NCBI GenBank assembly: GCA_015063535.1
Contig: SVTY01000002.1
Span: 80,034 to 144,033 of the forward strand
Direction: 5' to 3'
Source: Oscillospiraceae bacterium
Lineage (GTDB): Bacteria > Bacillota > Clostridia > Oscillospirales > CAG-272
DNA: 64,000 nucleotides
Shown here piece by piece: positions 60,095 through 64,000 of this stretch. The notes under the pieces were generated by a model. The model was given only the letters and a program-made list of their open reading frames with translations, was not told where the DNA came from and did not search any database. Position numbers and translations under genes: made by a program. Every line of letters starts with the position of its first letter. Positions within the stretch are counted from its first letter, which is position 1.

Positions 60095-61102
60095 ATGAAC
60101 AACAAACAGATTCTATTTACCGACGTCCATCGGGCAGAACTGCTGGAGAAGGAGATTCAGGAGCCAAAAGGGGACGAAGTGCTGACCCAAATGGAATATA
60201 CCGTCATCAGCGGCGGAACCGAGCGGGCGAATCTTATGGGGATGCCCAACGCAGGCGGCATGTACTTTCCGAAACACCTTGGCTATTGCGGTGTAGGTCG
60301 GGTGATACAGGTGGGCGAGTCGGTTAAAACCGTTGCCACTGGCGATCGTGTTCTGGTCTATCACGGCTACCATGCCAAATACAATCTCAGACCCGAGGCG
60401 GATATCACCAAGGTTGTGCAGACACAGGTCTCCTCCTTGGATGCCGCATTTGTCATCATCGCTTCCATGGGTCTTGGCGGCGTGAGAAAGCTGGAGATCG
60501 AGCTTGGCGAGAGTGCCATGGTCATGGGCCTTGGCTTGCTTGGTATCTTCGCCGTGCAGTTTTGCCGTCTAAGCGGTGCTTATCCCATTATCGCCGCCGA
60601 CCTCAACCCCGAACGGCGCAAGCTTGCCTTACAGCTTGGCGCCGATTATACCCTTGACCCCTCCGCTCCCGATTTTGTCGAGCAGGTCAAGAAGCTCACG
60701 GGCGGTAAGGGAGTCAACGCTACCGTTGAGGTCACGGGCGTGTCTGCCGCCATGAAGCAAGCACTGGACTGCGCTTCGTGGATGGGAAGAATTTCCTTGC
60801 TTGGCTGTACCCGTGTCTCGGATTGCGCCGTGGACTATTATCAACAGGTGCACCGTCCGGGCGTCAAGCTGATCGGAGCGCACAATTTCGTTCGACCAAA
60901 GTTCGAATCCTACCCCCATCACTGGACGCATCAGGATGACTGCCAAGCCATTCTTTCTCTGATCGCCGCAGGACGGATCGAGGTCGCTCCCATCTGTTCC
61001 CGTGTGGTGTCTCCCGAGGAGGCGACGGCGGTCTATAATGCGCTTTGCGATGACCCGAAATTCCCGATGGGTACGGTGTTCGATTGGAGGAATATCCAAT
61101 GA
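60095..61102 (+). CDS. Medium-chain dehydrogenase/reductase lacking the usual zinc site
   Basis: 335 residues. GroES-like N-terminal domain and Rossmann domain with MVMGLGLLGIFAVQFCRLSGA (about 146-166) and AADLNPERRKLALQLGADYTL, Asp favouring NAD. The usual catalytic-zinc cysteine segment (GICGTD) is replaced by ISGGTERANLMGMP and the GHE motif by LGYCGVG, as in the zinc-independent bi-domain oxidoreductase subgroup. It presumably oxidises a polyol or sugar-like intermediate. AAGGAGAAAAACG lies before the ATG; overlaps the next gene by four bases. Confidence 0.82.
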   Translation: MNNKQILFTDVHRAELLEKEIQEPKGDEVLTQMEYTVISGGTERANLMGMPNAGGMYFPKHLGYCGVGRVIQVGESVKTVATGDRVLVYHGYHAKYNLRPEADITKVVQTQVSSLDAAFVIIASMGLGGVRKLEIELGESAMVMGLGLLGIFAVQFCRLSGAYPIIAADLNPERRKLALQLGADYTLDPSAPDFVEQVKKLTGGKGVNATVEVTGVSAAMKQALDCASWMGRISLLGCTRVSDCAVDYYQQVHRPGVKLIGAHNFVRPKFESYPHHWTHQDDCQAILSLIAAGRIEVAPICSRVVSPEEATAVYNALCDDPKFPMGTVFDWRNIQ

Positions 61103-62112
61103 AAAAGCTAAAGATCGGTCAGATCGGCATCGGACACAACCACGGAGAAGCAAAAATGAAAGCTGTTCGAAAATTTCCCGAGCTGTTCTGTGTGATCGGC
61201 TATGCCGAGGAAAACGAGCGTTGGATCGAAAAGAGAGGCGACCTCAAGGGCTACGAGGGACTTCCCCGCCTAAGCGTGGAGCAGATCATCGAGCAGTCGG
61301 ATGCCGTGCTGATCGAAAGCGACGTGTGGGATCTGACCAAATACGCAAGGATGTGCGTCGATGCGGGCAAGCATGTCCATTTGGATAAGCCCGCAAGTGG
61401 AACGCTTGAAGAATACAAAGCTGTATTGGATACGGCAAAAGCGAAAAGGCTTGTCGTTCAGCTTGCCTATATGTACCGCTACAATCCTGCCGTTTTGCAG
61501 TGCTTGGCGCACATCAAAAACGGAGACCTTGGCGAGATCTATTCGATCAACGCCGAAATGAGCACCTTCCACTCCGCAGAGTACAAAAGGTGGCTGACCA
61601 ACTTCGGCGGCGGGATCATGTACATTCTCGGAAGCCATCTGGTCGATCTGGTCGTGTATATGCTGGGCGAGCCGCAAAGGATCACCTCCTTTTTGAAGCA
61701 TACGGGGCTGGACGGGATCGACCTTGCCGACAACAACTTAGCTGTACTGGAATATGACAAGGCACTTGCCCGTATCTTTGTTTCCTCCGTGGAGGTCAAC
61801 GGCTTCGGACGGCGTCAGCTTGTGGTATCGGGAAGCAAGGGAACGGTCAATATCTGTCCCTTGGAACGACCCATTAGCATGACCTATTCGGATACAAGCA
61901 TTGCCGACAAGACCTATGAGGACAGAAAAAAGAGCTATCTGTTTGAGGATCATACGGCAGACGGCCGTTATGACACGATGATGCAGGATTTTTATGCATA
62001 CATTCAAGGAACCAAGAAAAATCCATTTACCTATGAGCACGACTATTTGGTACAAAAGGTATTGAACGAGATCGTGGGAGGAGTACGATTCCATGGCAAA
62101 GCTATTGATTAA
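61099..62112 (+). CDS. Gfo/Idh/MocA-family NAD(P)-dependent oxidoreductase
   Basis: 337 residues from ATG 61099 (ATGA overlap). KIGQIGIGHNHGEAKM is the Rossmann loop (variant GxGxNH), and HVHLDKPASGTLEEYKAVLDTAKAKRL carries the conserved catalytic Lys of the EKP-type motif (here DKP). C-terminal beta-sheet domain with GGIMYILGSHLVDLVVYML, containing the active-site His/Asp. Typical for cyclitol or sugar-acid oxidation. Overlaps the amidohydrolase by 20 bases. Confidence 0.9.
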   Translation: MKKLKIGQIGIGHNHGEAKMKAVRKFPELFCVIGYAEENERWIEKRGDLKGYEGLPRLSVEQIIEQSDAVLIESDVWDLTKYARMCVDAGKHVHLDKPASGTLEEYKAVLDTAKAKRLVVQLAYMYRYNPAVLQCLAHIKNGDLGEIYSINAEMSTFHSAEYKRWLTNFGGGIMYILGSHLVDLVVYMLGEPQRITSFLKHTGLDGIDLADNNLAVLEYDKALARIFVSSVEVNGFGRRQLVVSGSKGTVNICPLERPISMTYSDTSIADKTYEDRKKSYLFEDHTADGRYDTMMQDFYAYIQGTKKNPFTYEHDYLVQKVLNEIVGGVRFHGKAID

Positions 62113-63160
62113 AAACGGATGTGTCTGGGACGGAGAACGCTTTGAGAAAGTCGATATTCTGATCAACGGACAGACCGTCGAGCGTATCGAGCCGACCATT
62201 GCCGAGACGGCGGATACCGTCTATTACGCCGACGGAAAAACCGTGTCTGCGGGATTGGTGGATGCCCATGTTCATATGCGGGGCATTTCCGCCGACCGAT
62301 ACGGTATCGGTGTCGATCTGAGCTGTATTCCCTTTGGCGTCACTGCGGCGGCGGACGCCTCCGGCGTACACGGTGATCGGGTGCTGTTGGATTCCTTTAC
62401 CGTAAAAAATACCGTGTTTGTCTGCGCAGATATTCGGGACAATCGGGCTGATCTTACCAAGGCAGAGGAGATGCTGATACGGTACGGCGACAAGGCAGTG
62501 GGGATCAAGGTGTATTTTGATACCGTTGTGTCTGAGGTGTTCGATAGCGAGCCGCTCCGTCAGATCTGCGCCTTTGCCCGAGCCAAGGGCTTGCGTGTGA
62601 TGGTGCATTGCTCCCATTCTCCCACGCCTATGTCCGAGATCCTGGAAGCCCTCAGCCCCGGCGATATCCTCACCCATGCCTTTCACGGCGGAGAGAATAA
62701 CGCCGCCGAGGACGGCTTTGTAAGCATGAAACAAGCCCAAAGCAGGGGCGTGGTGATCGACGTAGGCTTTGCCGGCAATGTTCATACCGATTTCGGCATC
62801 CTGCGGCGGGCAATCGAGGCAGGCGTGATCCCCGATATCATCAGCACTGATGTAACAAAGCTCAGTACCTATACCCGAGGGGGCAGGTACGGAATGACGA
62901 TGTGTATGTCGATTGCCGCTGCAATGGGGATGAGCGTGGAAGCACTCTTCCGTGCTGTTACCTCCCATCCCGCAACAGCCTTGGGTAAGGCAGAGGAATG
63001 GGGATATCTGAAGGTCGGACGGTGTGCTGATCTTGCCGTACTGGCATATACCGATGAGGGCTTTGACCTGACCGACAGAGCAGGAAATCGTATCAAAAGC
63101 AAAAGAGGCTACCGATGTGTCCTGACCGTAGCGGACGGACGTGTGGTCTATCAAGGTTAA
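62093..63160 (+). CDS. Amidohydrolase-superfamily enzyme (dihydroorotase-like, EF_0837/Atu3266 type)
   Basis: 355 residues. Metal ligands in order: VDAHVHMRG (about 55-63), a carboxylated-Lys candidate in GIKVYFDT (about 141), MVHCSHSP (about 172), LTHAFHGGEN (about 197) and IISTDVTKL with the catalytic Asp (about 253). This arrangement matches the COG3964 'amidohydrolase/deacetylase' group, of which some members cleave acetylated alpha-hydroxy acids; substrate here is unknown. Its start lies 20 bases inside the oxidoreductase gene with GGGAGGAG upstream. Confidence 0.85.
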   Translation: MAKLLIKNGCVWDGERFEKVDILINGQTVERIEPTIAETADTVYYADGKTVSAGLVDAHVHMRGISADRYGIGVDLSCIPFGVTAAADASGVHGDRVLLDSFTVKNTVFVCADIRDNRADLTKAEEMLIRYGDKAVGIKVYFDTVVSEVFDSEPLRQICAFARAKGLRVMVHCSHSPTPMSEILEALSPGDILTHAFHGGENNAAEDGFVSMKQAQSRGVVIDVGFAGNVHTDFGILRRAIEAGVIPDIISTDVTKLSTYTRGGRYGMTMCMSIAAAMGMSVEALFRAVTSHPATALGKAEEWGYLKVGRCADLAVLAYTDEGFDLTDRAGNRIKSKRGYRCVLTVADGRVVYQG

Positions 63161-63179
63161 CGGAGTAAAGGAGAGAAAC

Positions 63180-63944
63180 ATGAACAAAGTAGCATTTATC
63201 ACAGGAGCCGGCGGATATATCGGAAGCGAGACCGCCTGTACCTTGGCAAAAGCAGGTATTGCGGTGGCGGTTTGCGATATCAACGAAGAAAGTGTTCAAC
63301 GAACCGTGCAGCGAATCACGGCAGACGGCGGAAAGGCAAAGGGCTATGTGGCGGATGTATCCGAGTCGGCAAGCATCCATGCCGCCGTCGATACCGCCGT
63401 TCGGGAGCTTGGGCGGTTGGATATCTTCGTTCACGTAGCAGGCGGTAGTGCTCGCATCGCAGGAGCGCAGGCAAAATTTGTTCCCCTTGTCGAGCAGGAG
63501 GACTATGTGATCGATCGAGTGCTGAAGGTCAACCTGTACGGTGCCATTTACGGAAGCCGTGCGGCAGCACGGGTCATGATCCGACAGGGGGAGGGCGGCA
63601 AGATCGTCAACTTCTCCTCCGCCGTAGGGCTGAACGGTCTGAAATGCTGTTGTGATTATGCGGCGGCAAAGGGAGGCGTGATGTCTTTCACCAAAGCCCT
63701 TGCCAAGGAGCTGGGACCATATAAGATCAACGTCAACAGTGTGGCGCCGGGCATCGTCATGCGCCCCGAGGAAACGGGAGGGGACGACCGAGCCTTCAAG
63801 ACAAACCTGTTGGGAGAGAAATGTACTGCCAAGGATGTGGCACAGCTTGTGGAATTTTTGTGCAGTGAGCGAGCAAGATTTATTACGGGGCAGACCTACG
63901 TCATAGACGGCGGACGAAGCCTCTCAATGAAAGGAAGTGACTGA
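63180..63944 (+). CDS. Short-chain dehydrogenase/reductase (SDR)
   Basis: 254 residues from ATG 63180, with AAAGGAGAGAAAC upstream. Classical SDR: TGAGGYIGSETACTLAKAG cofactor loop (about 8-26), CDIN Asp favouring NAD, HVAGGSA (variant of NNAG), Ser in FSSAVGLN and catalytic YAAAKGG Y-x-x-x-K (about 160), then VNSVAPGIVMRPEE. 3-oxoacyl-reductase-like in sequence, but context indicates a sugar or cyclitol intermediate. Confidence 0.9.
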   Translation: MNKVAFITGAGGYIGSETACTLAKAGIAVAVCDINEESVQRTVQRITADGGKAKGYVADVSESASIHAAVDTAVRELGRLDIFVHVAGGSARIAGAQAKFVPLVEQEDYVIDRVLKVNLYGAIYGSRAAARVMIRQGEGGKIVNFSSAVGLNGLKCCCDYAAAKGGVMSFTKALAKELGPYKINVNSVAPGIVMRPEETGGDDRAFKTNLLGEKCTAKDVAQLVEFLCSERARFITGQTYVIDGGRSLSMKGSD

Positions 63945-63945
63945 T

Positions 63946-64000
63946 ATGAAAGCCATGCTGGTCGATGAACAAAAGCGATTGGTCTGGTCGGAGGTTGCCG
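63946..64000 (+). CDS. Second MDR alcohol dehydrogenase, 5' end only
   Basis: ATG 63946 with GGAAGTGA upstream; 18 codons are visible (MKAMLVDEQKRLVWSEVA) before the window ends. MKAxL...LxWxEV is the usual opening of zinc- or NADPH-dependent medium-chain dehydrogenases. It overlaps nothing but follows the SDR stop by one base, so the operon continues. Confidence 0.7.
   Translation, partial: MKAMLVDEQKRLVWSEVA

Overview
The window looks like a contiguous piece of a Clostridia (Eubacteriales/Oscillospirales-like) chromosome of moderate GC. The evidence is a serS gene directly behind parB (an arrangement typical of the region near oriC), a T-box leader in front of thrS, the cmk-plsC-ispH/rpsA(S1) fusion cluster, GatCAB, RarA of the Gram-positive type, sigma-A promoters with 17-bp spacers and many Gram-positive Shine-Dalgarno sites. 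There is no phage, IS element, CRISPR array or plasmid gene. Genus and species cannot be named from the sequence alone.

Layout. 0-4.5 kb: end of parB, serS, a small membrane protein, rarA, a GtrA-family protein and tRNA-Ser(GCU). 4.5-12.7 kb: an A/T-rich orphan gene, prfB, then a four-gene Gld-type ABC system (ATPase, permease, GldG-like, DUF4340). 12.7-21 kb: MscS, a SLOG protein, an SLH-domain surface protein and the livKHMGF branched-chain amino-acid importer on the minus strand. 21-26 kb: one very large membrane-anchored surface protein whose cytoplasmic tail resembles the C-terminal half of ribosomal protein L15. 26-35 kb: a ComM/YifB ATPase with three tandem M42 aminopeptidases, a methionine gamma-lyase-family enzyme, an MBOAT acyltransferase and a CDF metal transporter. 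35-40 kb: glyA, a methylglyoxal-synthase-like gene with altered active-site residues, and T-box-thrS. 40-43.5 kb: a zinc-uptake operon (Fur-family regulator, znuA, znuC, znuB). 43.5-54.4 kb: gatCAB, RNHCP, RpiR and BaiN-like genes, cmk-plsC-ispH/S1. 54.4-58.3 kb: rhamnose genes rhaB and rhaA with a divergent AraC regulator. 58.3-64 kb: a second AraC regulator divergent from an uncharacterised catabolic cluster (divergent type I dehydroquinase-like protein, two MDR dehydrogenases, Gfo/Idh oxidoreductase, amidohydrolase, SDR) that runs off the end.

The most interesting signals are: (1) the L15-like tail on a 1590-residue surface protein; (2) a mosaic family of intergenic palindromic repeats built from at least three interchangeable modules, one copy of which supplies the last residues and stop codon of a gene; (3) the type I dehydroquinase-like protein that keeps its Schiff-base lysine and histidine but lacks the family's usual carboxylate-binding residues, at the head of an undescribed pathway cluster; (4) the methylglyoxal synthase homologue with altered catalytic residues; (5) an RF2 gene whose start region looks like the classical frameshift site but in the wrong frame; (6) three translationally coupled M42 peptidases. 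All functional statements are from reading the sequence; no database search was run.
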